A stretch of DNA of 39,148 nt from Actinomycetota bacterium (GCA_947481755.1 CANKHS010000001.1:1-39148); one strand, 5' to 3'. Positions 14,940 through 23,425 are shown, counted from the stretch's first letter. Numbers and translations: made by a program. Notes: a model not told the origin generated them from the letters alone.

Positions 14940-15904
14940 GCGCACGGCTCGCCGTCGCCATCGTCGCTCACAGCAATCGCGTCCTCCTGCTCGAGGCGCT
15001 CACCGCGCTGACAGGACCTGGGGCGCCCAACGAGTCCTGCTCGATTCTCGTGCTCGACAACGCCTCAGAGGACGGAACCTGTGCCGCCGTTCGCGAGGCA
15101 TACCCAACCGTCGAGTTGATCGAGCAACCCTTTCGTGCCGGCTTCGGCGCCAACCATAATCGGCTGCTCGCACACAGCACTGCCGACTATCACCTGATTC
15201 TCAACGACGACGCGACGGTCGAGCCCGGCGCACTCGACGCGCTCGTGGCGTATCTCGACGCGCACCCCGAGGTGGCCATCGCCGCGCCGGTCGTCATCTA
15301 CCCCGATGGGCGCCACCAGGCGACGTCGTTCCGCTTTCCCGATCCGGCGACGTGCCTGCGCAGTCTGGTCACACTCGGCCAGGCCGGGGTAGAGCAGCGC
15401 GTCACCGGGACACCAGCTGCCGTCGATTGGGCGAGCGGCTGTGCCCTCCTGGTGCGCCGTTCTGCGATCGAGGTCACCGGTCCGTTCGACGAGGGGTTCT
15501 ACATGTTCTCGGAGGAGACCGATCTCCAGCAGCGCCTGCAGCAGCGCGGCTTCGAGACTCATGTTGTGCCCCAGGCAGTCGTCCGTCACCACGTGCGCGC
15601 CTCAACCAGCGCCGATCCCTCGCGTCGGATCGTGGAGTTCTGGCGCGGTCGCCGTCGCTACTGGGCCAAGCACAACCCCGGCTTCTCCGGCACCACTGCG
15701 CGCGTCGCCTTGGCGGGCCAGTACGCGGCACTCAGTGGTCTCGCGCGACTACCCACCCTGCCGGGTCCCCTTCGGCGCCTCAAGCCGGATCTGCCGCGCA
15801 CCGAACTCGACCTCCATCTCCGCAATGCCCTCGAGGGGGCAACGGGGCCCGGGCTACGCGAGAGTGCGGCCGAGTGGAATGCCGCGCATGGAGTCTCGCC
15901 ATGA
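14936..15904 (+). CDS. Family 2 glycosyltransferase, WbbL/rhamnosyltransferase-like
   Basis: A 322-residue cytoplasmic GT-A enzyme. Motifs are VAIVAHSNR (7-15), VLDNASEDGT (39-48), the nucleotide-sugar/metal motif LNDDATVEPG (89-98), ASGCALLVRRSA (166-177), FDEGFYMFSEETDLQQR (184-200) and HHVRAS (218-223), a pattern shared with WbbL-type rhamnosyltransferases. The C-terminus has no membrane helix. It would transfer the sugar made by the upstream epimerase to a surface glycan. Both ends overlap neighbours by 4 bases (GTGA and ATGA), so the three genes are co-translated. Donor and acceptor are inferred from context only. Confidence 0.85.
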   Translation: MSARLAVAIVAHSNRVLLLEALTALTGPGAPNESCSILVLDNASEDGTCAAVREAYPTVELIEQPFRAGFGANHNRLLAHSTADYHLILNDDATVEPGALDALVAYLDAHPEVAIAAPVVIYPDGRHQATSFRFPDPATCLRSLVTLGQAGVEQRVTGTPAAVDWASGCALLVRRSAIEVTGPFDEGFYMFSEETDLQQRLQQRGFETHVVPQAVVRHHVRASTSADPSRRIVEFWRGRRRYWAKHNPGFSGTTARVALAGQYAALSGLARLPTLPGPLRRLKPDLPRTELDLHLRNALEGATGPGLRESAAEWNAAHGVSP

Positions 15905-16779
15905 ATGAGGTCGTACGCCTGGCGATTGGTGGTCCCGCAGCGATTGGCTCACGAGCGTCAGCAACGCTGACCGACCTGCTCGCGACGAGCGGGATCAGCG
16001 TCGCGCACACGGGGAGCGTGGTGCTCGACTGGCCGTCACAATCGCTGCCCTTCTCCGCCCCAGCCTGGGAGGCTCTCGACACGCTCGAGACCGATCCAAT
16101 CGCCTTCGCCTTCCACCATCTGACCGCACGCAGTACGACCGGCGTCTGGGCCAACCCCGTCGATGCCGTGCGAACACGCGTGGGCGACTGGGTCGCCGCT
16201 GAGCGTCTCCGCGTCACCCCGCCCTGGCCGGGTGGGGCCACGTGCGCGATCGCGCTGGTGCACGAGGCCCATGCGATTGCACCACCTCGGAGTGGTGTCC
16301 TGAGCAAACTCCGCCGCTCGGCACCTTCCAATCCCTTGGCCGCCTACACCCAGCTCGCAGCGATTGAAAAGCGGTACCGCGCTACGGCTGCACTACGTTC
16401 GATTGATTTGCTCGAACCGGAACAGCAGGCACGCATCCGCATGCTTGGCTTCTCGCTTGGAGCCGGTGTGGGCATTCAGATTGCTGGCCGTCCCGGCTTT
16501 CGCCGCGGTACCGCATTTCCAAGCCGAGGCTACGACACCGCCAGCGAACGTCCAACCGACACGATCGAGTTTCCGCTCCTCGACGATGCCGTCTCTGATG
16601 GTTTGGCAGCGCTACTCGCCGTTGGTGGCGCCGCTGCACTGAGTGTGCCGATGGAGCGCTTTAGTGGCGAGCATGGTCCCGCCGAACTCCTGCTCTACGA
16701 CGAGCTCCTCAGTCGACTCGAGTCGGTCGGTGCCTGGCTCACCACGCCTGAGGCGATCGCCGAACGCCTCTACGACTAG
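15901..16779 (+). CDS. Polysaccharide deacetylase-like protein with degenerate active site
   Basis: A 292-residue protein I place in the NodB/polysaccharide deacetylase superfamily from its layout rather than its active site. The segment NPLAAYTQLAAIEKRYRATA matches the family's helix after the first metal motif, IQIAGRPGFRRGTAFPSRGY matches the region reading GxRAGT-FP in real enzymes, and the last third (PMERFSGEHGP, then LLYDELLSRLESVGAWLTTP) matches the closing helices. The metal-binding Asp and HxxxH motifs are not recognisable (VHEAHAIAPP is at the expected place), so catalysis is doubtful. It overlaps the glycosyltransferase by ATGA and its stop shares the palindrome CTAG with the convergent clpS. 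Confidence 0.55.
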   Translation: MNEVVRLAIGGPAAIGSRASATLTDLLATSGISVAHTGSVVLDWPSQSLPFSAPAWEALDTLETDPIAFAFHHLTARSTTGVWANPVDAVRTRVGDWVAAERLRVTPPWPGGATCAIALVHEAHAIAPPRSGVLSKLRRSAPSNPLAAYTQLAAIEKRYRATAALRSIDLLEPEQQARIRMLGFSLGAGVGIQIAGRPGFRRGTAFPSRGYDTASERPTDTIEFPLLDDAVSDGLAALLAVGGAAALSVPMERFSGEHGPAELLLYDELLSRLESVGAWLTTPEAIAERLYD

Positions 16780-17069
16780 GCCTGTTCGAGCGGGGCCATC
16801 GTCAGACCATGCGCGGCGAGTTGCTCGTGGTAGAGCTCGGCGAGTTCCTGATGGCCTGTCCAGACGATCGCCTGGCCCGATTTGTGGATGCGGTTGGCGA
16901 AGCCCATGCCTTGGCGATAGTCAACGCCAGGCAGGACTGCGGCGAGCGAGCGAGCGACGCCCTCGAAGGTGTTGTGGTCATCGTTTAAGACGATCACGCG
17001 CCACGGTGGTCCGAGCCCTGTGCCTTCGCCTGTCTTGCGTCGCTCGATGACGTCGGGCGTCGTGGTCAC
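16776..17069 (-). CDS. clpS: ClpS adaptor protein
   Basis: A 97-residue ClpS, which delivers N-degron substrates and modulates the Clp AAA+ unfoldase. The core PPWRVIVLNDDHNTFEGVA (21-39) holds the N29-D30-D31 substrate pocket, and H62 in ANRIHKSGQAIV is the conserved pocket histidine. The N-terminal extension (1-20) is flexible and polar, as usual. Its start overlaps the stop of the ANTAR regulator by ATGA (17066-17069), making it the last gene of a sensor kinase-regulator-ClpS unit. ClpS is more commonly found near clpA or clpC; no Clp ATPase is in this window. Confidence 0.93.
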   Translation of the reverse strand: MTTTPDVIERRKTGEGTGLGPPWRVIVLNDDHNTFEGVARSLAAVLPGVDYRQGMGFANRIHKSGQAIVWTGHQELAELYHEQLAAHGLTMAPLEQA

Positions 17070-17644
17070 TCGGCGCCATCCGTCTCGAAGGTGGCGATCA
17101 AGGCGTCCGCGACAACCCGCATCGTGCGGCCCGTCTTCTGGCTCGCGGCCCGGATACGACGAAACGCCTCCTCCTCATCGATGCCGTCCTTGCGCATCAA
17201 GATCCCCTTCGCGCGTTCGACAGCCTTACGCGACGCCAAGGCCTCAGCCAGATCGGCCGCCTCCTCACGCAGCGCCTCAAGCTCCTCAAAGCGCGCCCGG
17301 GCCGTGTTGAGCGCTGGCAAGAGATCAACCTCGCGAAACGGCTTGACGAGATAGGCGAAGGCGCCGGCCTCGGAGGCCCGTGTAACGAGGTCCTGCTCCG
17401 CGTAGGCCGTCAGCATCACGATCGGTACGGGCTTACGGTCGGTAATCTGCCGCGCCGCCTCGATCCCGTCCAGGTGCGGCATCCGTACGTCCATCACGAT
17501 CAAATCAGGATCGTGTTCGACCGCCAGCGCGACGGCCTCTTCTCCGTCACGGGCCTCAGCGACCACCTCATGGCCCGCCTTCTCAAGCAGCGTTCGCACG
17601 TCGAGGCGAATGATCGTCTCGTCCTCTGCGATCAGGATCCTCAC
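17066..17644 (-). CDS. ANTAR-domain response regulator
   Basis: A 192-residue protein with a receiver domain (1-120: E7-D8, phospho-acceptor D52 in LIVMDVRMPHLDG, T78 in MLTAYAE, K in AYLVKPF) followed by a coiled segment and an ANTAR domain (about 125-190; LASRKAVERAKGILMRKDGI and AFRRIRAASQKTGRTMR). ANTAR proteins bind two-hairpin RNA elements and prevent terminator formation. It is encoded between its kinase and clpS with ATGA overlaps on both sides. I did not find an obvious ANTAR double-hairpin target within this operon; the structured RNA near 33.9 kb is not of that simple form. Confidence 0.93.
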   Translation of the reverse strand: MRILIAEDETIIRLDVRTLLEKAGHEVVAEARDGEEAVALAVEHDPDLIVMDVRMPHLDGIEAARQITDRKPVPIVMLTAYAEQDLVTRASEAGAFAYLVKPFREVDLLPALNTARARFEELEALREEAADLAEALASRKAVERAKGILMRKDGIDEEEAFRRIRAASQKTGRTMRVVADALIATFETDGAE

Positions 17645-19143
17645 GTCGTGCTCCAGACCAGTCGGGCACGGACGCCCGGCGTCGCGTCTTCGAGCAACAA
17701 GTCGCCCCGCAGCTGGTCGGTCGTCAATGCTCGCGCGATCTTGAGTCCGAGCGAGCGATCCGGATCGAAACCCTCGGGCAGGCCTGGCCCGCTATCGGTG
17801 ACGGTCAACTCGATCTGCTTGGCGTCCTGACGGAGCGCCACGCGCACATCACCTCCACCGTGCTCGTGCGCGTTCGCGTAGAGCTCGGAGAAGATCAGGG
17901 CAACCGCCGTCGCCGTATCGCCTGGCACCTCGACGTGGGCGAGTTCCTCAGCGGCGGCCGGCGTACCGAGTCCGTGTCCAAGCATCGCGGAAACCCGGCG
18001 GAGCAGGTCCGAGAGGTCGACATCGCCTTCGCGGCTCGCCGTCAGGAGGTCGTGGACCTCGGCGATCGACAAAATCCGATCCACGCTATCGGTCAAGGCG
18101 CGCTCTGGATCTGCACTACCCGCCCGTAGCCGCAGCAGTGAGGCGACGGTCTGCAGATTGTTTTTGACGCGATGATGAATCTCCTGCGCAACGATGCCGC
18201 GCATCACACCACGGCTCGACTCCACTGCTGCTGCGGCCTGGTTGGCAACGGAACGCAAGAGCATCTGTTCTTCGGGGGTAAAGGCGCGCCCGTCAGGCGT
18301 TGTCGTCACCAGGGCGCCGAGCCGACGCGACTTCCAGACGAGTGGCACCGCAAATACGCCCTGCTCATCGACCGGCGCTCGCAGACCCAGCGCAGCCAGT
18401 TCCTGATCGTCTGGCCCATCAACGCTCGAACGTCGAGCAACACTCGACCCCTCCGGCCCATCGAGCACCAGCGCACAGACCTCTGCATGAGCCGCGCGCC
18501 CCGCCGTCTCGGCAATGTGCGCCAAGGCCTCCTCCAGATACAGCGACTCGGTGACTGCCTGCGAGATGCTGCCCAGTGCCTCCAGCTCGGCCACGCGCCG
18601 CTGCGAGCGCTCGTAGAGCCGCGCGTTCTCGATGGCCTGGGCGACCTGTCGCGCGATCGTCTGGAGGAGCTCGATCTCGTCGTCGTGGTACTCGCGTGGC
18701 TCGACGGTGCGTACGTTCATGGCTCCGGCCAGACGCTCACGGCGATCTAAGATCGGGACGGCGAGGAGGCTCTGGAAGCGACGCTCTGGCAGGTTTGGAA
18801 ACTCCTTAAAGCGCGGATCGAGGTGCGCGTCTGCCGCAATCGCGACGGCCTCGCGCGTCTCGGCTGCCCACCCCGTCAGGCCCTCGCCGACCCGCATCCG
18901 TGGTGGCCCCGCCGTCGCCTCGACGTGCGTGCCGTGGACCGCCTGCAAGACCAACTCGTCGGCCGCATCGTCGTACGCGTAGACGAAGCAGGCGTCCGTC
19001 CCAAAGGCACGGGCAACGGCGACCGCCACCGCATCGGTGACCTCGGCGAGATCAAGCGAGCTCGTGACGGCCTCAACCGTCTCTGAGAGCAGGCTGAGGT
19101 GCCGTACGGCACGTGCTGTCGATGCGTTCGTTGGGTCTGTCAT
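17641..19143 (-). CDS. Soluble GAF-GAF sensor histidine kinase (HisKA_2 type)
   Basis: A 500-residue protein without membrane helices. A first GAF domain (about 28-176) and a second (about 200-308) precede a HisKA_2 helix with EIHHRVKNNLQTVASLLRL (H323/H324; the second His is the usual phosphosite) and a HATPase domain with the N-box SELYANAHEHG (N424) and DSGPGLPEGF (450-459). GAF domains typically bind small ligands or sense redox state. HisKA_2 kinases are the standard partners of ANTAR regulators, and the regulator start overlaps this stop by ATGA. The ATG at 19143 is preceded by GAGGTGGC; a longer GTG start at 19167 is possible. Confidence 0.92.
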   Translation of the reverse strand: MTDPTNASTARAVRHLSLLSETVEAVTSSLDLAEVTDAVAVAVARAFGTDACFVYAYDDAADELVLQAVHGTHVEATAGPPRMRVGEGLTGWAAETREAVAIAADAHLDPRFKEFPNLPERRFQSLLAVPILDRRERLAGAMNVRTVEPREYHDDEIELLQTIARQVAQAIENARLYERSQRRVAELEALGSISQAVTESLYLEEALAHIAETAGRAAHAEVCALVLDGPEGSSVARRSSVDGPDDQELAALGLRAPVDEQGVFAVPLVWKSRRLGALVTTTPDGRAFTPEEQMLLRSVANQAAAAVESSRGVMRGIVAQEIHHRVKNNLQTVASLLRLRAGSADPERALTDSVDRILSIAEVHDLLTASREGDVDLSDLLRRVSAMLGHGLGTPAAAEELAHVEVPGDTATAVALIFSELYANAHEHGGGDVRVALRQDAKQIELTVTDSGPGLPEGFDPDRSLGLKIARALTTDQLRGDLLLEDATPGVRARLVWSTT

Positions 19144-19191
19144 GCCACCTCGTGCCGACGGTAGCACGGGACTCCTAGCTGTCTCTACGCC

Positions 19192-19743
19192 TTAGGCCGC
19201 GAGCGACAGCCTCGCGTCCTCCTCCGCAGCCTCGCGAGCGCGGGCGGGAAGATACGGATGCCAAGATCGGGGGATCGACCGGGTTCCGAGCGTCAGATAG
19301 ACATCGGGGTGAGGTGCACGTGGCGTCTTCTGCAACGGCATCCCGGCCTCATGTGGCAACCGGTCACGTTTGCGGAGATTGCACGGCGAACAGGCCGTGA
19401 CTACGTTCTCCCAGGTTGACTCCCCGCCCCGCGAGCGTGGGTTGACATGATCGAGCGTCAGACGCGCCCCGCTACCGCAGTACTGACAGGCGTTGCCATC
19501 GCGAGCGAAGAGCGCGCGCCGGGTAATGCGCCGCGACGTAAAGCGCGGCACCTTGACGTACGAGACCAATCGAATCACCACGGGATGCGGCAGCGTCGTC
19601 GAGGGGGAGCGAATCATGCGCTCGGGGTGTGCCTCCAGGACGACGGCTTTCTGGGACAGCACGAGACTACACGCCCGCCAAACGCTGGTCACGTTGAGCG
19701 GTTCGTACGTCGCGTTCAACACGAGCACGCTGCCTGTCATCAC
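19192..19743 (-). CDS. HNH endonuclease family protein
   Basis: A 183-residue protein of the small HNH type common in Actinobacteria and Cyanobacteria. Residues 1-65 form the family's N-terminal domain (VLVLNATYEPLNVTSVWRAC). The zinc/HNH region has C86-x2-C89, LDHVNPRSRGG with D98-H99, N113 in WENVV, and C118-x2-C121-N in CSPCNLRKRDR. It presumably cuts nucleic acid, but the cellular role of these proteins is not established. The GTG at 19743 is chosen because TACCCT lies exactly 6 bases upstream; an ATG follows immediately. It lies 48 bases upstream of the kinase gene on the same strand and may be co-transcribed with it. Confidence 0.87.
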   Translation of the reverse strand: MMTGSVLVLNATYEPLNVTSVWRACSLVLSQKAVVLEAHPERMIRSPSTTLPHPVVIRLVSYVKVPRFTSRRITRRALFARDGNACQYCGSGARLTLDHVNPRSRGGESTWENVVTACSPCNLRKRDRLPHEAGMPLQKTPRAPHPDVYLTLGTRSIPRSWHPYLPARAREAAEEDARLSLAA

Positions 19744-19749
19744 ACCGCG

Positions 19750-19755
19750 AGGGTA
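19750..19755 (-). promoter_or_regulatory. -10 hexamer for leaderless HNH gene
   Basis: On the minus strand TACCCT is followed by 6 bases (CGCGGT) and GTG at 19743. This may be the promoter of the whole HNH-kinase-regulator-clpS unit. Confidence 0.55.
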
Positions 19756-19790
19756 GCACCGGCCTCCCGGCGTTTACCGGAATGCGACCG

Positions 19791-20279
19791 TTAGCGCAGC
19801 GCGTGGGTGATCGCCTGCTGCTCCTCCGGCGTCAAGGCCAGCGAGCCCGCACCACCGCGCAAGACGTCCTTGACGAACAGACTCGTGACCGTCCCCGCAT
19901 GCACGGCGCTGATGACGATGCCCGATCCATTGCGGTCGAGCAGCGCGAGTGACGTCGAGCGACGTCCCTCTTCGTCGTCGTTGGCATCGAAGCGGACGAT
20001 CGAGCGGCGACGAAGCAAAACGTCGAGGGTGCCGAGTGCGGAGACGACCTCGTCCCGCAGGTGCACGCCATCCAGCTCGAGCCGCTCCATGCGTGCCTGC
20101 ATCCCAACGGCAAACTCGACCAGATCGACCGGTTCTCCGTCCAAGAGGGCCTGCTCGGCACGACGCAACCGTCCAGCCCAGCGCGCCGTCCGCGCCGCAA
20201 TCACGAGCGCCACGATCGCGAGCGCAAGACCGACAGCCCCAACGATCAACGCCACCGTGCCCTGCAATTCGGCCGTCAC
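19791..20279 (-). CDS. DUF4446 family membrane protein
   Basis: A 162-residue protein with one N-terminal membrane helix (about 8-28), a charged coiled segment (about 30-75) and a small C-terminal domain. The signature of DUF4446 is visible: VRFDANDDEEGRRSTSLALL, DRNGSGIVISAVHAG and a closing LTPEEQQAI. The family is widespread in Firmicutes and Actinobacteria and has no assigned function. It starts 14 bases after the stop of the CARDB-like gene, so the two form one minus-strand unit. Confidence 0.8.
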   Translation of the reverse strand: MTAELQGTVALIVGAVGLALAIVALVIAARTARWAGRLRRAEQALLDGEPVDLVEFAVGMQARMERLELDGVHLRDEVVSALGTLDVLLRRRSIVRFDANDDEEGRRSTSLALLDRNGSGIVISAVHAGTVTSLFVKDVLRGGAGSLALTPEEQQAITHALR

Positions 20280-20293
20280 CGCAATCCCTGACC

Positions 20294-21499
20294 TCAGGCG
20301 GGCTTGAGGCGGAACTGGATCTGGTAGACGCCGATGTTGTTATCGATGTTCTGCTCGCCCGGCACCTTCTCGACCGTCACCTTGGCCGTCACAACGCTGT
20401 CAAAGACGATGTCGGAGAGCCCAAACGGAATCTCGACGGTGCCTTGCGCACCTGGGTCGAGCGTCGTGATCTCGCCCGTTGGCAACGCGCGATCGTCCAT
20501 GCCCTTGGCACGCAGCACAATGTTTACCTTGACCGAAACCTCAGTGGCATCGCCCGAGTTCTGCACGGTGATGGCAAGCGACATGTTGTTGGCGCTATCA
20601 ACCTGGTTGACCGAGGCGGGATCGAGCTGCACGGTGCCGGGGTTGAAGGCCGAGCTGATCAGCGTGGTCCCGTGGAGCGCGCCCGAGGTCGTAACCCCAG
20701 CGCTATCCGTGGTCGTGACGACTGAGCCGTCGGTCCCAGTGCTCGTTACGACCGCTCCCCCGCCGTCCACGGGTGTACCACCGAGGAGCGCGTTGAGGAT
20801 CGACTGCATCCGCTGCGGTGCGGCGAACTCGATCAACTTGGGATCAACAAACTGCGAGTCGTCGACCGTCGCGTTGATCGATTTCTGAGCGAGGACCTGC
20901 TTGCTTGGGTCCTGATACGAGTCGGTGTAGACGACATCGGAGGCAATCAGGCGCTGGAAGGTCGCGGCGACGGCTGCCGACTGCTCCAGTGGGACCTGCC
21001 CCGTCGTACCTGCCGCGGTGAAGGCCTCCGTCAATGCGCGCTGGAGCCCTTGCAGTCCACTCACGCGGTACTGCATCGACTGGACGAGGAATGGTGTGTA
21101 GGGCGAGAGTCCATCGGGTGCACTGAGTGCTGCCGCGTTGGTGGCGATCTGCTGCTGCGCCTGGATTTCACGATTGAGCGACTTGTTCAGACCATCGGGT
21201 GTCTGACCCGCCGTCAGGATCGCGGCCGAGAATTCCGAGCCGACGGTACCGGACGCCTTCGCGACCTCATTCGACTGCGCGACAAAGCCCTGATACGCGG
21301 ATACCTCGCGGTCGCGCTGACAGCGCTGGACCAGGAAGTAGCCGGCGACGACAACAATCAGGATGCCGATTGCGAGGACGAGCAGCCGCTGAGGGCCTTT
21401 GCCACGCGCGGCGCCCGGCAAGGAAGGCCGCTTTCGCCCAGAGCGCTCGGGCGGGGCCTCGTCGTACTCGTCGTCAAAAAAGGAAAGGAACGCAGGCAT
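20294..21499 (-). CDS. Single-pass membrane protein with CARDB-like extracellular domain
   Basis: A 401-residue protein. The cytoplasmic N-terminus is acidic then basic (LSFFDDEYDEAPPERSGRKR, 5-24), followed by one membrane helix (about 38-57) and a large exterior part. Residues about 60-230 are mostly helical. The C-terminal ~110 residues (SLAITVQNSGDATEVSVKVN and TLDPGAQGTVEIPFGL) form an Ig-like fold of the CARDB type. I know no function. It diverges from the kinase gene at 21581 across a gap with a large palindrome, and the DUF4446 gene follows. The ATG at 21499 is chosen because the frame upstream would run through that palindrome; the start is not marked by a ribosome site. Confidence 0.65.
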   Translation of the reverse strand: MPAFLSFFDDEYDEAPPERSGRKRPSLPGAARGKGPQRLLVLAIGILIVVVAGYFLVQRCQRDREVSAYQGFVAQSNEVAKASGTVGSEFSAAILTAGQTPDGLNKSLNREIQAQQQIATNAAALSAPDGLSPYTPFLVQSMQYRVSGLQGLQRALTEAFTAAGTTGQVPLEQSAAVAATFQRLIASDVVYTDSYQDPSKQVLAQKSINATVDDSQFVDPKLIEFAAPQRMQSILNALLGGTPVDGGGAVVTSTGTDGSVVTTTDSAGVTTSGALHGTTLISSAFNPGTVQLDPASVNQVDSANNMSLAITVQNSGDATEVSVKVNIVLRAKGMDDRALPTGEITTLDPGAQGTVEIPFGLSDIVFDSVVTAKVTVEKVPGEQNIDNNIGVYQIQFRLKPA

Positions 21500-21502
21500 A
21501 AA

Positions 21503-21540
21503 TGGCGAAACGGGAGTGGTGCTGTCCCGGTCTTTCGCCA
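21503..21540. promoter_or_regulatory. Large imperfect palindrome between divergent genes
   Basis: TGGCGAAA (21503-21510) pairs with TTTCGCCA (21533-21540), and CGGGA (21511-21515) continues the stem with TCCCG (21525-21529), giving 13 base pairs with a 3-base bulge and a 9-base loop. It begins 3 bases before the minus-strand start at 21499 and ends 40 bases before the plus-strand kinase start. A minus-strand TAATGT (21540-21545) could be a -10 box whose mRNA leader would then be mostly this hairpin. Operator or leader hairpin are both possible. Confidence 0.5.
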
Positions 21541-21580
21541 CATTACCACTCGATCCTCCCAAATACCTGCGGCAGGCGCT

Positions 21581-23425
21581 GTGACCGTTCGCCCCCTCCG
21601 CAGTGCACCGCACGGTGTACCGCCGCTCTTCCCTGAGGGAATCGTCGCTGATCGGTACCGAATTATCGAGACAATCGGGGTTGGTGGTAGCGCCACCGTC
21701 TTCGAGGCAGAGGATCTTCAGACCGGCGAAATGGTTGCCCTCAAGGCAATTCCAGCCGAGGAGAAGCTACGCCGCCGTGCTCGCCGCGAGATGCGTGCCG
21801 TCAGTTCGCTCGACCACGGCGCCATCGTGCGCATGCTCAGCAACGCCGAGGACGAGAACTACATTTTCGTCTCCTTCGAGCTGGTCCGAGGTAATGACCT
21901 CTCGGTCGTGTTGCGCGAAAAACGTCTTGAGGAGTCCGAGATCCTGCGCGCCGTCGCTGCCGTCTGCGACGCCCTTGAGCACGCCCATGCTCGCGGTGTC
22001 ATCCATCGCGATGTCAAGCCCGGCAACATCCTGCTGCGCGACGACGGCATCCTCAAGCTGACCGATTTCGGGATCGCGCAGATGGACCACCCAGATGCAA
22101 CCGTCGACGAGAGCCTGCTCGGCACGCTTTCGTACATGGCCCCCGAACAGGTCCGCGGCGAGATGCTGACGGGCTCAGTTGACGTCTGGGCCGCTGCGCT
22201 CGTTGCCTACGAAGCGCTGACCCGCAAGAACCCGTACCGCTCGAAGAATCCGGTTGAGCTGGCAGAGAAACACCGCAAGTTGCGTCTTTCGTTGCGCGCT
22301 GAGCGTCCCGACCTTCCCGAGGCCGCGACCAAGATGATCGACCGTGCCCTCGATCTCGATAACCAGCGTCGACCATTGCCAAGCCAGTTGCGCGACGCTC
22401 TCCTGCGGGGCGCAGTCGCAATGGAACGCGGAGGCGCCGAGCTCGACCCGTCGATCGAGATGCCGCCAATGGAGCCACGCGTGCGGCTCCGGAAGCGCTG
22501 GCTACGGGCCGTCCCAGATCTGATCGAGGAGCACCGCGAGCGCCACGACAACGACGAGTCGGGCCAACAGTCCCAGACGGAAGTCCGGATTACCGCCGCC
22601 CTGACGCGCATCCAGCCGCACTGGCCTGTCGCGCTGACTGGGGTTGCCAGCGTTGCGCTGCTCGGTGCACTGCCATTTTATCCGACCGGCTGGCCCATCG
22701 CGATTGCCCTGCTCGCCGCCGTAGTGGCGTTGCGTCTGCCCTTGATCGCCGGCGCCCTCGTACTCGCAGCTGCCCTGCCCCTACTCGGCAACCTCGCCTT
22801 TGGCCTTGTCCCTGGCGGCGCGCTCTTCGTGGTCGCCTGGGTCCTCCTGATGGCGCGCGACGGCAAGCGCGTACTGCTTCCGCTCCTAGCGCCGCTCTGC
22901 ACCCTCTGTTTTGCCTGGTCGCTGTATCCCCTGTTTTGTGGCTCGTCTCCGCGCGCATACATTCGTGGCGCTCTCGGTGCAGCCGGCGCCTTGGCGATGA
23001 CCGTGGCGCTCGGAGTGTCTGGCTATGGCTCACCGTTTAGCCCGACACCAGAGCTGGCGACGCTCGGCACCCAACTCGCGGGGGCTGATGATGCGATCGC
23101 CACTGCCGGCACCGTTGCCGCTGCGATTGGCTTCGGTCCGCTGCTGTTGGCCGTTCTCTGGGCCGCCCTCGCTGTAGCCGCACCCCGGGTCCTAACAACG
23201 TCGGGCCGCGCCCTCGTGATCAGCGCCGGCTTGTGGCTCAGCCTTGGAACACTGGCCACGTTAGCCATCCCTGTGTTGATCACCGGAGCACTATTTGCAC
23301 CGATCCCGATCGTGATGGGCGCTGGGGCGGCGGGTATAGTGATTTTTGTCCGCTCTCGCAGCCTTGACACCGCCACCATGGCGGCCGTGGACAGCAAGTC
23401 AACTGGCAATCAGAGGATGTTCTAA
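21581..23425 (+). CDS. Ser/Thr protein kinase with polytopic membrane C-terminus
   Basis: A 614-residue protein. Residues 25-280 are a complete Hanks-type kinase: Gly loop GVGGSATVFEAE (33-44), K55 in VALK, HRDVKPGN (142-149), DFGIA (162-166) and MAPEQ (186-190). A basic linker (about 300-340) leads to about eight to ten hydrophobic helices (348-600), quite unlike the single-pass PASTA type. It heads an eight-gene cell-wall signalling cluster and its TAA overlaps the fhaA ATG (TAATG). It probably phosphorylates the FHA proteins or wall enzymes; the membrane part may sense a lipid or transport a substrate, which I cannot tell. The GTG start is the best available but not marked by a ribosome site. 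Confidence 0.82.
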   Translation: MTVRPLRSAPHGVPPLFPEGIVADRYRIIETIGVGGSATVFEAEDLQTGEMVALKAIPAEEKLRRRARREMRAVSSLDHGAIVRMLSNAEDENYIFVSFELVRGNDLSVVLREKRLEESEILRAVAAVCDALEHAHARGVIHRDVKPGNILLRDDGILKLTDFGIAQMDHPDATVDESLLGTLSYMAPEQVRGEMLTGSVDVWAAALVAYEALTRKNPYRSKNPVELAEKHRKLRLSLRAERPDLPEAATKMIDRALDLDNQRRPLPSQLRDALLRGAVAMERGGAELDPSIEMPPMEPRVRLRKRWLRAVPDLIEEHRERHDNDESGQQSQTEVRITAALTRIQPHWPVALTGVASVALLGALPFYPTGWPIAIALLAAVVALRLPLIAGALVLAAALPLLGNLAFGLVPGGALFVVAWVLLMARDGKRVLLPLLAPLCTLCFAWSLYPLFCGSSPRAYIRGALGAAGALAMTVALGVSGYGSPFSPTPELATLGTQLAGADDAIATAGTVAAAIGFGPLLLAVLWAALAVAAPRVLTTSGRALVISAGLWLSLGTLATLAIPVLITGALFAPIPIVMGAGAAGIVIFVRSRSLDTATMAAVDSKSTGNQRMF

